Source: Pseudomonadota bacterium
GTDB lineage: Bacteria; Desulfobacterota; Desulfovibrionia; Desulfovibrionales; Desulfovibrionaceae
Length of the DNA stretch: 64,000 nt
Direction of reading: 5' to 3'
Assembly (NCBI GenBank): GCA_023460395.1
Contig: JAEWQB010000004.1
Coordinates: 124,001 to 188,000 of the forward strand
In this document: positions 1 through 9,098 of the stretch, one piece after another
Layout: every line of letters starts with the position of its first letter
Position numbering within the stretch: the first letter of the stretch is position 1
Notes under the pieces: model-generated
The model's input: the letters and a program-made list of their open reading frames with translations, nothing else
Databases searched by the model: none
Told to the model about the DNA's origin: nothing
Made by a program: the position numbers and the translations under genes

Positions 1-2
1 GC

Positions 3-980
3 TCATCGGGCACCTCCCTCAACCGGGGAAGTCGAGGATGTGAGCCACCGGGAAACGTCATATCGGCGCGGTAATGGCGGGATAAGGCCCTGTGTGCGGA
101 AAATCATCATCAGGACCATAGCCGCGCCAAACACCAACATGCGCCACATAGCCAGATCGCGAAAGACTTCCGGCAAGCCCACTATGAGAAACGCCCCCAC
201 CAGAACACCGCGTATGGACCCCATTCCCCCCAGAATCACAATGGCGAACATGACCACGGATTCCCAGAAGGAAAAAGATTCCGGGGAGATGATGGTCATT
301 TTCCCCGCAAACAGCGTGCCGGTCATCCCCGCCCAAAACGCACCCAGTACAAAGGCCACCAGCTTGAACGAGGCAATGTTAATGCCGGAACCTTCAGCGG
401 CCACATCATCTTCCTTGATGTAATTCAGCGCGCGACCAAACCGGGAGTTTTCCAGCCGGTACATGAAAAAAATAGTTATCAGCGTGTAGGCCCAGATCAG
501 ATAAAAGAAGTGCTCAGGCTTGCGAAAACGAAATCCAAACAGCGTGGGCCGTGAGATACCAAAAATACCGTTAGCTCCCCCGGTTAGGCCAAATACGTCG
601 TTCACCAGCGCAATGCGCACAATTTCCACAATGCCTATGGTGACGATGAGCAGATAGTCACCCCGCAGATGAATGATCGGTCGGGCCACAATCAGGGCGA
701 ACAGGCCCGCCAGCAGGCCCGCCAGCGGCATAGTATACAGCAAGGGAACACCGTACTGTGTGTTCAGAATAGCCGTGGTATACGCACCCACGGCGTAAAA
801 TGCCGCATGGCCCATGTGGAACAGCCCCGCATGACCGAGAATAAGATTCAGACTTAGCCCCAGCACAGCGTATAGTCCCACGTTATTCAACACATCGGTC
901 CAATACGGACTAATGAACTGAGGCAACAAGGCGAACGCGATACAGACAGCGAAGGTGAGCAGCGTGCGCAGAGAGGTCAT
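3..980 (-). CDS. livM: Branched-chain amino acid ABC transporter permease LivM
   Basis: Inner-membrane permease of a branched-chain amino acid (or similar) ABC importer. The 325-residue protein is almost entirely hydrophobic, with many membrane helices and the LivM-type stretch LSLNLILGHAGLFHMGHAAF near residues 42-61 and the permease/ATPase coupling region around GGMGSIRGVLVGAF near residue 251. Length fits the family. Its ATG overlaps the livH stop by four bases (ATGA), so the two are translationally coupled. The livG/livF ATPase genes are expected just beyond the left edge. The exact substrate cannot be told from sequence. Confidence 0.93.
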   Translation of the reverse strand: MTSLRTLLTFAVCIAFALLPQFISPYWTDVLNNVGLYAVLGLSLNLILGHAGLFHMGHAAFYAVGAYTTAILNTQYGVPLLYTMPLAGLLAGLFALIVARPIIHLRGDYLLIVTIGIVEIVRIALVNDVFGLTGGANGIFGISRPTLFGFRFRKPEHFFYLIWAYTLITIFFMYRLENSRFGRALNYIKEDDVAAEGSGINIASFKLVAFVLGAFWAGMTGTLFAGKMTIISPESFSFWESVVMFAIVILGGMGSIRGVLVGAFLIVGLPEVFRDLAMWRMLVFGAAMVLMMIFRTQGLIPPLPRRYDVSRWLTSSTSPVEGGAR

Positions 981-1882
981 AGCTTGTCTGCCACCCTTTC
1001 ACCGAGCAATCCGGTGGGTCTGACAATCAGAATAAGAATAAGCACCAGAAACGAAATGGCGTCTTTCCATGCGATGGAGATGTAGGCCGCGCCCAGCGCC
1101 TCGATAACCCCCAGCAGCAATCCGCCGACCATGGCTCCCGGAATATTGCCTATGCCGCCCAAGATAGCGGCGGTAAAGGCTTTCAGGCCATACAGCCAGC
1201 CCATGGTGAAACTGATTTGTCCATAATACAGTCCCACCATAACCCCCGCCGCGCCGCCCAGAGCCGGGCCGATGCAAAAGACCAGCGCGATAACCCGGTT
1301 TACGTCAATCCCCATGAGTTTAGCCGCGCCTTGGTCAATAGCCGCGGCGCGAATGGCTGTGCCGATTTTCGTCTTGTACGTAAGGAAATAAAGCCCGCAC
1401 ATAAGCAGCACCGACGTACAGAACATAATGATGCGCACCAAAGGCACATCCATACCGAACACGGAAACAACTGTACGCGGTAAAATATCGTGCGGATACA
1501 CTAAAGGACGCGCGCCCCATATGAGCATGACTGCGTTTTGGAAAAAAATGGACGCCCCAAGGGCGCTGACTACGGCGGAAAGACGCTGGGAATTGCGTAA
1601 GGGCCGGTAGGCCACACGCTCCAGCAATACGCCGACCAGCCCCACCAGCAGCATAATCATGAGGGCCAGAACAATAACGCCCCCCACTGCGCCTAGGTGG
1701 TCCGTAAGCCCCAAAGAGGAAAGCACGGTAAGGCCGAGAAACGCGCCTATGGTAAAAAGATCACCATGCGCAAAATTGATGAGTTTGAGCACACCATATA
1801 CCATGGTGTATCCTAGGGCGATGAGGGCATAGATTCCTCCCACCGCGAGGCCATTGGTCAATTGCTGAAAAAACTCTTCCAT
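977..1882 (-). CDS. livH: Branched-chain amino acid ABC transporter permease LivH
   Basis: Second permease subunit of the Liv importer, 301 residues, multiple membrane helices. The N-terminal FFQQLTNGLAVGGIYALIAL and the following YTMVYGVLKLINFAHGDLF are characteristic of LivH. An open frame extends 27 codons upstream, but those codons are not LivH-like; the start at 1882 gives normal family length and has a GGGA about six bases upstream. It lies between livK (83 bp upstream) and livM (four-base overlap), so the three form one transcript. Confidence 0.93.
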   Translation of the reverse strand: MEEFFQQLTNGLAVGGIYALIALGYTMVYGVLKLINFAHGDLFTIGAFLGLTVLSSLGLTDHLGAVGGVIVLALMIMLLVGLVGVLLERVAYRPLRNSQRLSAVVSALGASIFFQNAVMLIWGARPLVYPHDILPRTVVSVFGMDVPLVRIIMFCTSVLLMCGLYFLTYKTKIGTAIRAAAIDQGAAKLMGIDVNRVIALVFCIGPALGGAAGVMVGLYYGQISFTMGWLYGLKAFTAAILGGIGNIPGAMVGGLLLGVIEALGAAYISIAWKDAISFLVLILILIVRPTGLLGERVADKL

Positions 1883-1965
1883 GGGGAATCCCGATCTGGC
1901 GGCTGGAACGAGCGGAGAAATGGAGTGCAGACGCCCAGTACCGTCCGCACTCCATGGGGCCATGG

Positions 1966-3087
1966 CTATTGCAGAATGAACTCACCCTTTTCGTTCACCT
2001 TACTCAGGCGATAGAATTTGCCCGCGCGGTCCCCTTTTTTATCAAAGGAGATGGTGCCCGTGAGGCTGGGGAAGTCCTTAAGTTCGTTATGCAGATAGGC
2101 TGCAACGGTTTCAGAATCGGTGGAACCGGTCCGCTTAAGCGCTTCTACAATCACGTTAAACGCATCTCCCGCAAACACGGTCCAGATGGAAGCGGGCATA
2201 GCGTCGTACCGGGCCATGTAGGTGGCGAGGAAATCCTTAGCCACGGCGGAATCCAAATCGTTCACGCCGGGAGGGCCGACAAACATAAAGCCGCTGGCGG
2301 CTTCAGGCCCGGCAATCTTGATAAGGTCGGAGTTGTTCGTGGCATCGCCCCCCAGCATAGGCACATCCCACTTCATTTCCATCTTTTGGCGCAGTAGCAG
2401 GCCAGCCTCGTTGTAATAGCCGGGGAAGAACAGCAGGTCGGGGTTGGAGCCTTTCACCTTGGTCAGAATAGCGGTGTAATCCTGCTCGCCGGGAGTCAGC
2501 GCGTCATAAAAAACAATGGAGGAAGGATCGAGTAGCGCTTTGGTTTCTTCAGCCAACCCCTTGGAATAGGAGCTGTTGTCGTGCAAAATGGCTATACGCT
2601 TTGCCCCAAAATCTTTAATAATCTTGGCGGCAGCCAAACCTTGCGCATCGTCACGCGGGCATGTGCGAAAGAAGTAGGGCATGCCCTTTTCCGTCAGACG
2701 TACCATGGTGGAGCCGGTAGCCACCTGCACCAATTCCGCCTCGTCATAAATACCCTGAGAGGCTTCGGTAATGGAGGAGCCGTAGGTGCCGATAACAGCC
2801 ACCACGCCGCTGGTGGTCAGGCGTTGCGCAGCCAATGCGGCGGTTTTGGGATCAAACGCGTCATCTTCGGCGACAATTTCCACCTGCTTGCCGTTAATCC
2901 CGCCTGCGGCGTTCACCTTTTCTGCAAGGATGTCCACAATGTTCTTCATATCCTGCCCTTCGGAGGCATATTTGCCTGTGAGCGGGGCCTGAACGCCAAT
3001 CTTGATGGTTTCCGCAGCTTGGCACACGCCGGTCAGCAACGTCGCCAAAGCAAGGCTCATCGCCAATGATCGAACTACTTTACGCAT
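1966..3087 (-). CDS. livK: Branched-chain amino acid ABC transporter substrate-binding protein
   Basis: Periplasmic ligand-binding protein of the Liv system (periplasmic binding fold type I). A Sec signal peptide is clear: a basic N-terminus (MRKVVRS), a hydrophobic stretch, and a likely cleavage after CQA near residue 24. The mature part begins with TIKIGVQAPLTGKYASEGQD, typical of LivJ/LivK. Two ATGs lie six bases apart; the second (3087) has AGGAG eight bases upstream, the first only two, so the second is preferred. It is the first gene of the livKHM unit. The exact amino acid bound is unknown. Confidence 0.9.
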   Translation of the reverse strand: MRKVVRSLAMSLALATLLTGVCQAAETIKIGVQAPLTGKYASEGQDMKNIVDILAEKVNAAGGINGKQVEIVAEDDAFDPKTAALAAQRLTTSGVVAVIGTYGSSITEASQGIYDEAELVQVATGSTMVRLTEKGMPYFFRTCPRDDAQGLAAAKIIKDFGAKRIAILHDNSSYSKGLAEETKALLDPSSIVFYDALTPGEQDYTAILTKVKGSNPDLLFFPGYYNEAGLLLRQKMEMKWDVPMLGGDATNNSDLIKIAGPEAASGFMFVGPPGVNDLDSAVAKDFLATYMARYDAMPASIWTVFAGDAFNVIVEALKRTGSTDSETVAAYLHNELKDFPSLTGTISFDKKGDRAGKFYRLSKVNEKGEFILQ

Positions 3088-3093
3088 AGACAT

Positions 3094-3787
3094 CTCTCCT
3101 GCAACAAGGCTCAGTACGTAATAAAAATATACAACAGTGCACCTCTACCGCGGTATTGTCCCCCCCTATTTCCGTTCTGTTCCGCCTCGCTCCACAAATA
3201 CTGCCAGCAACGGTTCTCCGGGGACTACTGTAGGAAACCCTACCGTGATAACACAGAATTGTCAAAATAACCCAAATGACTGGCTATCTAAGGCTCATAG
3301 CTCTACAATAGCGTTAAATACCCATTTTTTGCTTATTCCATCATTTTTTTGGTTATTTTATATCAAATTCAGCACTCCATAAAAGTTAGTGGAAGTTGAT
3401 ATCATATACAGAAAATTATGATGCTGACAAGCATCCAGAATATAAGTCGATTGTCGACATTTATACTGTCCCGTCACGCGGTGCTTCGCGCGAAGAAGCT
3501 CCCGCCCCTTGTTCCACGCCGCATTGCAAAAAATGCTTCGCTTTATGCCATTTTCCGCATTTCCTACTACAGGAGTTCTTTCTGTGCGCGGCGCTTCCGG
3601 CAGAGCCTTTCCTTCTTACCGGGCCAGCCGGAAACGGCCCAGTACCATTGAGTTCACACAACATCGGGCAAACGTCCGCCTTCCGCTTAGTTCGGAAGCT
3701 CTTTACTTGCCGTTGTCTGATAGGTAAGTTTGGCAAATTGTCCACGCGGCATCCTGCCGTCCTATGTTGTTCCATCCCGGAGTTCGC
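3094..3787 (+). other. Intergenic region upstream of livK and the hydrolase-like gene
   Basis: About 690 bp between divergent genes. The half near livK (3250-3470) is clearly more AT-rich than the surroundings, consistent with promoter DNA. Open frames in the remaining part do not resemble any protein, lack ribosome binding sites and overlap each other on both strands. No RNA gene was recognised. Confidence 0.5.
3237..3265 (-). promoter_or_regulatory. Candidate sigma-70 promoter for livKHM
   Basis: On the minus strand a perfect -35 (TTGACA) is followed after 17 bases by TAGGGT. It lies about 150 bp upstream of the livK start in an AT-rich stretch, implying a leader of roughly 140 nt. The -10 is imperfect, so this is an inference. 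Confidence 0.4.
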
Positions 3788-4927
3788 ATGCGCCTTTGCC
3801 GTTCCGTTTCACACATTTCGCACCGTGCCGCCCCTCCCCGTTCCGTCCTGCGGCTTTTCGCTCTCACGGCCCTGCTCGTTATCATGGGGAGCACGTGCAG
3901 CACGGCGCTGGCTTTGGGACGCCAAGCGTCTGGAACCGGGCATGCGGGACTCTATACTCTCACCGCATGGGAAAAAGAGTCCGGCGTGCGTATTCCTATT
4001 TTCGTATGGTATCCCACCGTTCGCCCGGAACGGACGGTAACGCTCGACTCCTACACCCTTTCCGTCGCCCGGGAAGGCTTGCCGGAAGAAGGCCTCCACC
4101 CCGTGGTGCTCCTTTCCCACGGCATGGCGGAATCGGGCTTGGCGCATAACGACACCGCGGCGTTTCTCGCCCGCCGGGGGTATGTGGTTATCGCCCCCTC
4201 GCACCCCGGAGATACCGCGCACAATACAGAGCGCATTTTTACCGCCGAGCAACTTACCAGCAGGCCGGAACACCTGCGTGCGGCGCTGGAAATGGTGCTG
4301 AAACACACAGAACTTGGTCCCATAACGGATGAAAATGATGTAACGGTAGTGGGCTACGGTCCCGGAGCCGCCGCCGCGTTGCTTCTCGCTGGGGCAGTGC
4401 CGGACACATCCTCCATGCGCAACTACTGCGCCCACGCCCCGGCAGACGACCCGATTTGCTCGCCGTGGGCTACCCGCCGACTTGCGCCGCTGCTGGACAC
4501 ACCAAACCACACCCTGCAACCGCCCACGGGCGTGCAGTGGGCCGAGCCGCGCGTCCGCTCGCTTGTGCTTGTCGCCCCTGCGTATGGCATGCTTTTTTCC
4601 GTGGAATCCGTGCTGGATATACGGTTGCCCATCATTATTTTGGAAGCTGCGGAGGACACCATGGCTCCGCCTCCTCTGCATGCCCGGCATCTGGCGGACA
4701 TACTTGCCACAGTACAGCAAAAACGCCCCCTCTACTTTACACTGGAAAAGGCCACCAGCTTTATGCTGACCACCCCATGCAACAATGAGCTGATGATTGA
4801 AAGCGCTCCTGCAATCTGCCGCCCCCCCCACCCAGACAGCCAAGATGCGCGTGACGCGGTGAACGACCTGATCCTGCGTTTTCTTTCTCTACAAAACGGT
4901 CGCACAAGCTCCGCGCCATCTCCATAG
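3788..4927 (+). CDS. Secreted alpha/beta-hydrolase-like protein (dienelactone hydrolase type) lacking catalytic Ser and His
   Basis: Exported protein of 379 residues with an alpha/beta-hydrolase fold resembling the predicted dienelactone hydrolases of COG4188. A hydrophobic export segment covers about residues 23-42. The fold signature VVLLSHGMAESGLAHNDTAA followed by GYVVIAPSHPGDT is clear. The nucleophile elbow, normally G-x-S-x-G, reads GYGPG, with Gly at residue 191 where Ser is expected. The region expected to supply the catalytic His (AGHF-like) reads ATSF (Ser324). The acid region (AAEDTMAP) is kept. Start chosen at 3788 because GGAG sits five bases upstream. It may be a binding protein or a pseudoenzyme; function unknown. 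Confidence 0.75.
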   Translation: MRLCRSVSHISHRAAPPRSVLRLFALTALLVIMGSTCSTALALGRQASGTGHAGLYTLTAWEKESGVRIPIFVWYPTVRPERTVTLDSYTLSVAREGLPEEGLHPVVLLSHGMAESGLAHNDTAAFLARRGYVVIAPSHPGDTAHNTERIFTAEQLTSRPEHLRAALEMVLKHTELGPITDENDVTVVGYGPGAAAALLLAGAVPDTSSMRNYCAHAPADDPICSPWATRRLAPLLDTPNHTLQPPTGVQWAEPRVRSLVLVAPAYGMLFSVESVLDIRLPIIILEAAEDTMAPPPLHARHLADILATVQQKRPLYFTLEKATSFMLTTPCNNELMIESAPAICRPPHPDSQDARDAVNDLILRFLSLQNGRTSSAPSP

Positions 4928-5062
4928 CCCGAACCACATATGAGCTGCTCCCGGCACGCTTTCTCCAAATTCCGTAGGGCACTTTTTTCTTTGCCTTTGT
5001 GCCCAGCCGCCGTATAGTAGTTGCATCAGCCCTATCTTTCATTGCTTGCCGACGAGGAGACA

Positions 5063-6058
5063 ATGGCACTACTCACCTCTGGAAAATTCACCTCCCCCTC
5101 CACTTCGGGACAACGTCCCGCAGGAGCTTCCAGCCTTGCTGGTCACTCCGGCGGACTCATGGACCGCTTTGCCCAATCGGAGGACAAGGGCCTGCTTTCC
5201 AGCCTCTCTCTGCGCAAAACAGCTAAAATATCCGATGAGGAATTCGCGCAGCTCAGTCGCTTTATTTACGACACCACGGGAATAAGCATCCCGGACAAGC
5301 GCAAATATTTGCTGGAAAACCGGCTTGGCACCCGCCTGAAGGAACTGGGACTCAATTCTTTCAAAGAATATTATGACTACCTCAGGCTGGACAAAAACAA
5401 ATCGCTGGAAATGGACAGGTTATGCGAACGCATAACAACCAATGAAACCAGCTTTTACCGCGACATCCGGCAACTAAGCATCTTCCAGAACGATATTCTG
5501 AAAGAACACCTCAAGGCCCAGGAAGCCGCCGGAAAAAAGGAACTGTTCATCTGGTCTGCCGGGTGCTCCTCCGGCGAAGAGCCTTACACGCTGGCGATCA
5601 TGATCCATGAAGTGCTGGGCATGTCGATCATCGGGTGGAATATCCGCATTACCGCGAATGACCTGTCCCCCGCAGTGCTGGCAAAAGCCAAAGAAGGCCT
5701 CTACACAGACTACGCGCTGCGCACCACACCTAAGGGGATCATAACTAAATATTTTGATCAAGAAGGCGACACATACCGTGTGAAGCCCCGCGTGAAAAAG
5801 CTGGTGACATTCGGTTCCATCAACCTCAGCGACAAAATGGCACTAAAACGTGTTCCAAAGTCCCACATCGTTTTTTGCCGCAATGTTATTATCTACTTCG
5901 ACGACACAATGAAGCAGCACGTCATTAGCGCGTTCTATGACAACCTTCTTCCCGATGGTCACCTGTTTCTTGGGCATTCGGAGAGTATTCACAAGCTTTC
6001 CACCGCGTTTAAGCCCATCCTGAAGCCGGGTGGCATCTGCTATAAGAAGGAAAGCTAA
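5063..6058 (+). CDS. cheR: CheR-type protein-glutamate O-methyltransferase
   Basis: Transfers methyl groups from S-adenosylmethionine to glutamates of chemoreceptors. The N-terminal CheR helical domain contains FIYDTTGISIPDKRKYLLEN, followed by ITTNETSFYRD. The SAM-binding motif WSAGCSSGEEPYTLA begins near residue 163, and NDLSPAVLAKAKEG and FCRNVIIYFD follow in family order. An N-terminal extension of about 50 Ser/Gly-rich residues precedes the domain. Start at 5063 is preferred because GAGGAG lies just upstream; Met at codon 33 is an alternative. It is followed by an HDOD gene and cheX, suggesting a signalling cluster, although no receptor or cheA is present in the window. Confidence 0.9.
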   Translation: MALLTSGKFTSPSTSGQRPAGASSLAGHSGGLMDRFAQSEDKGLLSSLSLRKTAKISDEEFAQLSRFIYDTTGISIPDKRKYLLENRLGTRLKELGLNSFKEYYDYLRLDKNKSLEMDRLCERITTNETSFYRDIRQLSIFQNDILKEHLKAQEAAGKKELFIWSAGCSSGEEPYTLAIMIHEVLGMSIIGWNIRITANDLSPAVLAKAKEGLYTDYALRTTPKGIITKYFDQEGDTYRVKPRVKKLVTFGSINLSDKMALKRVPKSHIVFCRNVIIYFDDTMKQHVISAFYDNLLPDGHLFLGHSESIHKLSTAFKPILKPGGICYKKES

Positions 6059-6118
6059 CATGCTCGCCGAAACCGTAATCGTTTCCCCCGGCGCACCGCG
6101 CCCTAACGGAGATATGGC

Positions 6119-7174
6119 ATGACCCCGGACTCACCCGTTGCCAACATGGCCATCAGCGAAGGATACGTCCGCAACTTCTTCATGTACACGGACCACGATA
6201 ACGAGGCTATTGAAGAGATCTTCCGCCTCAGCGTGTTCCGCACCACAGCCGCCCTGCGCTTGGGCTGGCATCTCCCAGAGCAGGACGAACGCCTTCATAA
6301 CAACACGGAATACCTGCGTGATTCGTTCATCGCGGGACAGGTTGATCCCAAAACACTGGTGGACAGCGAAACACAGCTCGTTTCTTTCCCTGAAGTGTAC
6401 TTCCGCATCCGGGAAGTGCTGGAGACTCCCACCAGTTCCGCCGAAGACGTGGCCCGCATTGTCAGCAACGACATGGAGCTGACTGCCAAGCTGCTCAAAC
6501 TGGTCAACAGCCCTTTCTACGGACTAATGGACACCGTGGAAGACGTGCGGCACGCCATCGCGCTGGTGGGCGTGGCAGAGGTTGCCAATCTGGCTCTCGG
6601 AATTTCAGCCATCAAAGTCTTCAAAGACATTCCCCCGGAACTCATGGATGTGAAAACCTTCTGGAAGCACTCCGTGAGTTGCGGCATTTTCGCCCGGCTC
6701 ATCGCCTCCCGGCTCAACGGCCTGAAGGGCGACCGCTTTTTTACCGCCGGCCTTCTACACGACATAGGCCGGCTGATTATCCTCAAAAAACTTCCCTACG
6801 CCTCGGTACAAACCCTGCTCTACGCGCACGAAAACCTGCTGCCCCTTGTTGAGGCAGAACGCGACGTGCTTGGCTTCGACCACACACAGGTCGGGCATCT
6901 GCTGCTCACGGAATGGCAGTTCCCGCAGGGGCTTGCCGATGCCGTGGCATGGCACCACTCTCCCGCCTCCGCACAGGATCCGCTCGCGGCGTCCGTCATT
7001 CAGCTGGCAGATAATCTTACCAACGCCATGGAAATTTCAAATGGCGGACTCTACGTACTTCCCGGTCTGGAACGCGGGGCATGGGAACGGCTGCACCTGA
7101 AGCCTTCAGACATCGTCGCTGTGGTGGGCCTGTTTGATAAACACATTGACGAGCTATTCACGGCGTTTTTTTAA
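6119..7174 (+). CDS. HDOD domain signalling protein
   Basis: 351-residue cytoplasmic protein with an HDOD domain in the middle, beginning near VSFPEVYFRIREVLE and containing SNDMELTAKLLKLVNSPFYG and the HD-like motif FTAGLLHDIGRLIILKK near residue 207. HDOD proteins are non-canonical HD-family domains common in bacterial signalling and motility control; many lack catalysis. GGAG lies seven bases before the ATG. It sits 60 bp after cheR and before cheX, so a role in chemotaxis or motility output is likely, but the ligand or partner is not deducible. Confidence 0.85.
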   Translation: MTPDSPVANMAISEGYVRNFFMYTDHDNEAIEEIFRLSVFRTTAALRLGWHLPEQDERLHNNTEYLRDSFIAGQVDPKTLVDSETQLVSFPEVYFRIREVLETPTSSAEDVARIVSNDMELTAKLLKLVNSPFYGLMDTVEDVRHAIALVGVAEVANLALGISAIKVFKDIPPELMDVKTFWKHSVSCGIFARLIASRLNGLKGDRFFTAGLLHDIGRLIILKKLPYASVQTLLYAHENLLPLVEAERDVLGFDHTQVGHLLLTEWQFPQGLADAVAWHHSPASAQDPLAASVIQLADNLTNAMEISNGGLYVLPGLERGAWERLHLKPSDIVAVVGLFDKHIDELFTAFF

Positions 7175-7180
7175 CGACAA

Positions 7181-7221
7181 AACGCGTCTGCGTGGCCCGC
7201 ATGCATGCCCACAGACGCGTT
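7181..7221 (+). terminator. Hairpin downstream of the HDOD gene
   Basis: AACGCGTCTG (7181-7190) pairs with CAGACGCGTT (7212-7221), and the inner GTGG/CCCA strengthens the stem. It starts six bases after the HDOD stop. There is no proper T-run, so it may be a weak terminator or an mRNA 3'-end stabiliser. Confidence 0.45.
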
Positions 7222-7449
7222 ATACCCCCGGATGCGCGAGTGCTCTGCCCCGTTTTCCGACAGAACCGTGCCATGCTAAACGTGAATTGCCTCCGCATAC
7301 ACGGGCAGAGAAAGCATTCCCCCGTCCTCCGAAAGCGAAAGAGTACGCCCGAAGATGGAATTGGTACCGTAAGGCAGTTTGCAACCTGCTAATGATGTTG
7401 ATACCATGGGGCCTTGACAAGGAACACTCCGCCTGAAAGAAGACCATGC

Positions 7450-7944
7450 ATGACACCACAGTACAGCGTTAGCTTTATTAATCCCTTCCTCTCCGCCGTT
7501 GTGGACGTACTAGGCACCATGGCTATGGTGGAAGTCAGTCCCGGCAAGCCGTATATCAACACACGGCGTACTGCTGCGGGAGACGTTACAGGCATCATTG
7601 GTGTCAGTGGACACGCTGAAGGGGTTATATCCCTCACGCTGGATGAAAAATGCATCCTCCGCATCGTGTCCAATATGCTGGGAGAAGAGTTTTCTAAAAT
7701 AACCGACGATATCGCCGATGCCGTGGGAGAGCTGACAAACATGATCGCGGGTCAGGCCCGTGCGCATTTAGCCAATGAGGGCATGAAATTTCAGGCATCC
7801 ACCCCATCCGTGATTGTCGGGAAAAACCATACGCTGGCACACATCAACAAACAGCCCATTTTAGCTATTCCCTTCACCACAGCCGATGGAAATCTGGTTG
7901 TGGAAGTCTCCTTGAACAAGGTTGTGGACTCTCCGTCGGCGTAA
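7450..7944 (+). CDS. cheX: CheX-family chemotaxis phosphatase
   Basis: CheX/CheC-type protein of 164 residues. These proteins dephosphorylate CheY-P or related receiver domains. The signature helix with the catalytic Glu and Asn is present as VGELTNMIAGQA near residues 94-105. N-terminal INPFLSAVVDVLGTMA is also typical. The start at 7450 fits family length; an upstream in-frame TTG adds 12 codons with no better ribosome site. With cheR and the HDOD gene it forms a small signalling group. A strong terminator follows. Confidence 0.85.
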   Translation: MTPQYSVSFINPFLSAVVDVLGTMAMVEVSPGKPYINTRRTAAGDVTGIIGVSGHAEGVISLTLDEKCILRIVSNMLGEEFSKITDDIADAVGELTNMIAGQARAHLANEGMKFQASTPSVIVGKNHTLAHINKQPILAIPFTTADGNLVVEVSLNKVVDSPSA

Positions 7945-7969
7945 CTCCCCGCAGGAATTCAGAACAAAT

Positions 7970-7999
7970 AAAGGCATGCGCCGTGGCGCATGCCTTTTT
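7970..7999. terminator. Bidirectional rho-independent terminator between cheX and the PII-like gene
   Basis: AAAGGCATGCGCC and GGCGCATGCCTTT form a 13-bp stem with a two-base loop and T-runs on both strands. It separates two convergent genes, so it can end both transcripts. Confidence 0.9.
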
Positions 8000-8031
8000 C
8001 CGTTATCCGTCCTCGTACCGGGGTTCTGGCG

Positions 8032-8373
8032 TTAAGACGCCCCCAGACACGTATCCAAATGGCAAATTCCCGCCAATCCCTTCACAGGAAGGATAAAGGC
8101 TATACCAGTGCCCGGTTTTTCTAAATTTCCTGCTTCCACGATAGCTTGCAGCACAGTAGCGCTAATATCGCTTTTCACCAGAGTGAGAATAATTTCCTTC
8201 TCCGGCTGAATGGCTATTCCCATAATACTCTTTACTTCCCGGATACCAGTTCCGCGGGCCATAAGAATAGTGCCGCCTTCGGCCCCGGCTGCGCGTGACG
8301 CAGTAACCACAGGGTCGCAGTGCCCTTTGTTCACAATCGTGACGATACAATCAAAATCGTCGTGAATTTTCAT
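8032..8373 (-). CDS. PII-like regulatory protein linked to DUF1538 transporter genes
   Basis: 113-residue protein resembling the nitrogen-regulatory PII fold: IVTIVNKGHCDPVVTASRAA at the N-terminus, then GGTILMARGTG and a C-terminal GTGIAFILPVKGLAGI. PII-type trimers sense nucleotides and small metabolites and usually control a partner protein or transporter. Its ATG shares one base with the stop of the preceding DUF1538 gene (TAATG) and AGGAG lies six bases upstream inside that gene. The likely target is therefore the DUF1538 pair. It is not a classical GlnB; the ligand is unknown. Confidence 0.8.
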   Translation of the reverse strand: MKIHDDFDCIVTIVNKGHCDPVVTASRAAGAEGGTILMARGTGIREVKSIMGIAIQPEKEIILTLVKSDISATVLQAIVEAGNLEKPGTGIAFILPVKGLAGICHLDTCLGAS

Positions 8374-9098
8374 TATTCACTCCTCTTCCGTGAATACATC
8401 ATACCGAGGATCATTACGGAAAGTATCGGTGCCAACGCCACCATGGCTACCAGCCCGAATCCGTCCGCCACGGGGTCGCGCCCGTCAAGGGCTTCCGCCG
8501 CTCCTAGCACCACTGCCATGACAAACGTCACAGTCATGGGACCGGTCGCCACACCCCCCGCGTCAAACGCCGCCGCCACATACTCCGGCGTGGAGAAGCG
8601 TGCCATAATCAGCACGAGTAAGTAGCCCGGCACCACAAACCAAAGGATAGGAAGCCCCATCAGAAGTTTTATCATACCGATGGAGACAAAAACGCCCACC
8701 CCTAGCGAAAGGGTGAGCAGCACAGGACGTTGGGTTATCGCACCGCCTGATGATTTTTCCATTTCAGTCGCCAGCACCCGAACCGCCGGTTCCGCCGCCG
8801 TGGCAGCAAACCCAAACAGAAAGCCCAGCGGCACCAAAGCCCAGCGCCATGAAGCCCCGCCGATAACGCGTCCTATCTCCGTACCGGCAGGCAAAAAGCC
8901 CTGAGTTACGCCCTGCAGAAATAGCACCAGCCCCAGATAGGAAAGCGCCACCCCTTTAGAAAGGCGTATTACGTAAGAACGGGGCAGTCGTAACGAACGG
9001 TACTGCATATACAGAAAAAAGAGCACAAGCGGGGCAAACGCAATGAGCAGTTCCGCGGCTACATGCCGCATATCCAAAAACTCTATGAGTACATTCAT
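8373..9098 (-). CDS. DUF1538 membrane protein, second of a pair (UmpB-like)
   Basis: 241-residue integral membrane protein of the DUF1538 family, about six to seven hydrophobic helices. The family motif AAFDAGGVATGPMTVTFVMA lies near residues 176-195, and ATAAEPAVRVLA near residue 99. Paired DUF1538 proteins have been described as a two-component cation/proton antiporter (UmpAB) in Halomonas; that assignment is transferred by family only. Its start overlaps the upstream paralog by four bases and its stop overlaps the PII-like gene, so all three are coupled. Confidence 0.8.
   Translation of the reverse strand: MNVLIEFLDMRHVAAELLIAFAPLVLFFLYMQYRSLRLPRSYVIRLSKGVALSYLGLVLFLQGVTQGFLPAGTEIGRVIGGASWRWALVPLGFLFGFAATAAEPAVRVLATEMEKSSGGAITQRPVLLTLSLGVGVFVSIGMIKLLMGLPILWFVVPGYLLVLIMARFSTPEYVAAAFDAGGVATGPMTVTFVMAVVLGAAEALDGRDPVADGFGLVAMVALAPILSVMILGMMYSRKRSE

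Noticed and set aside
3809..4843. 344-codon minus-strand frame opposite the hydrolase-like gene
   Set aside because: GC-rich shadow with Gly/Arg/His bias; the plus strand has a signal peptide and a fold signature.
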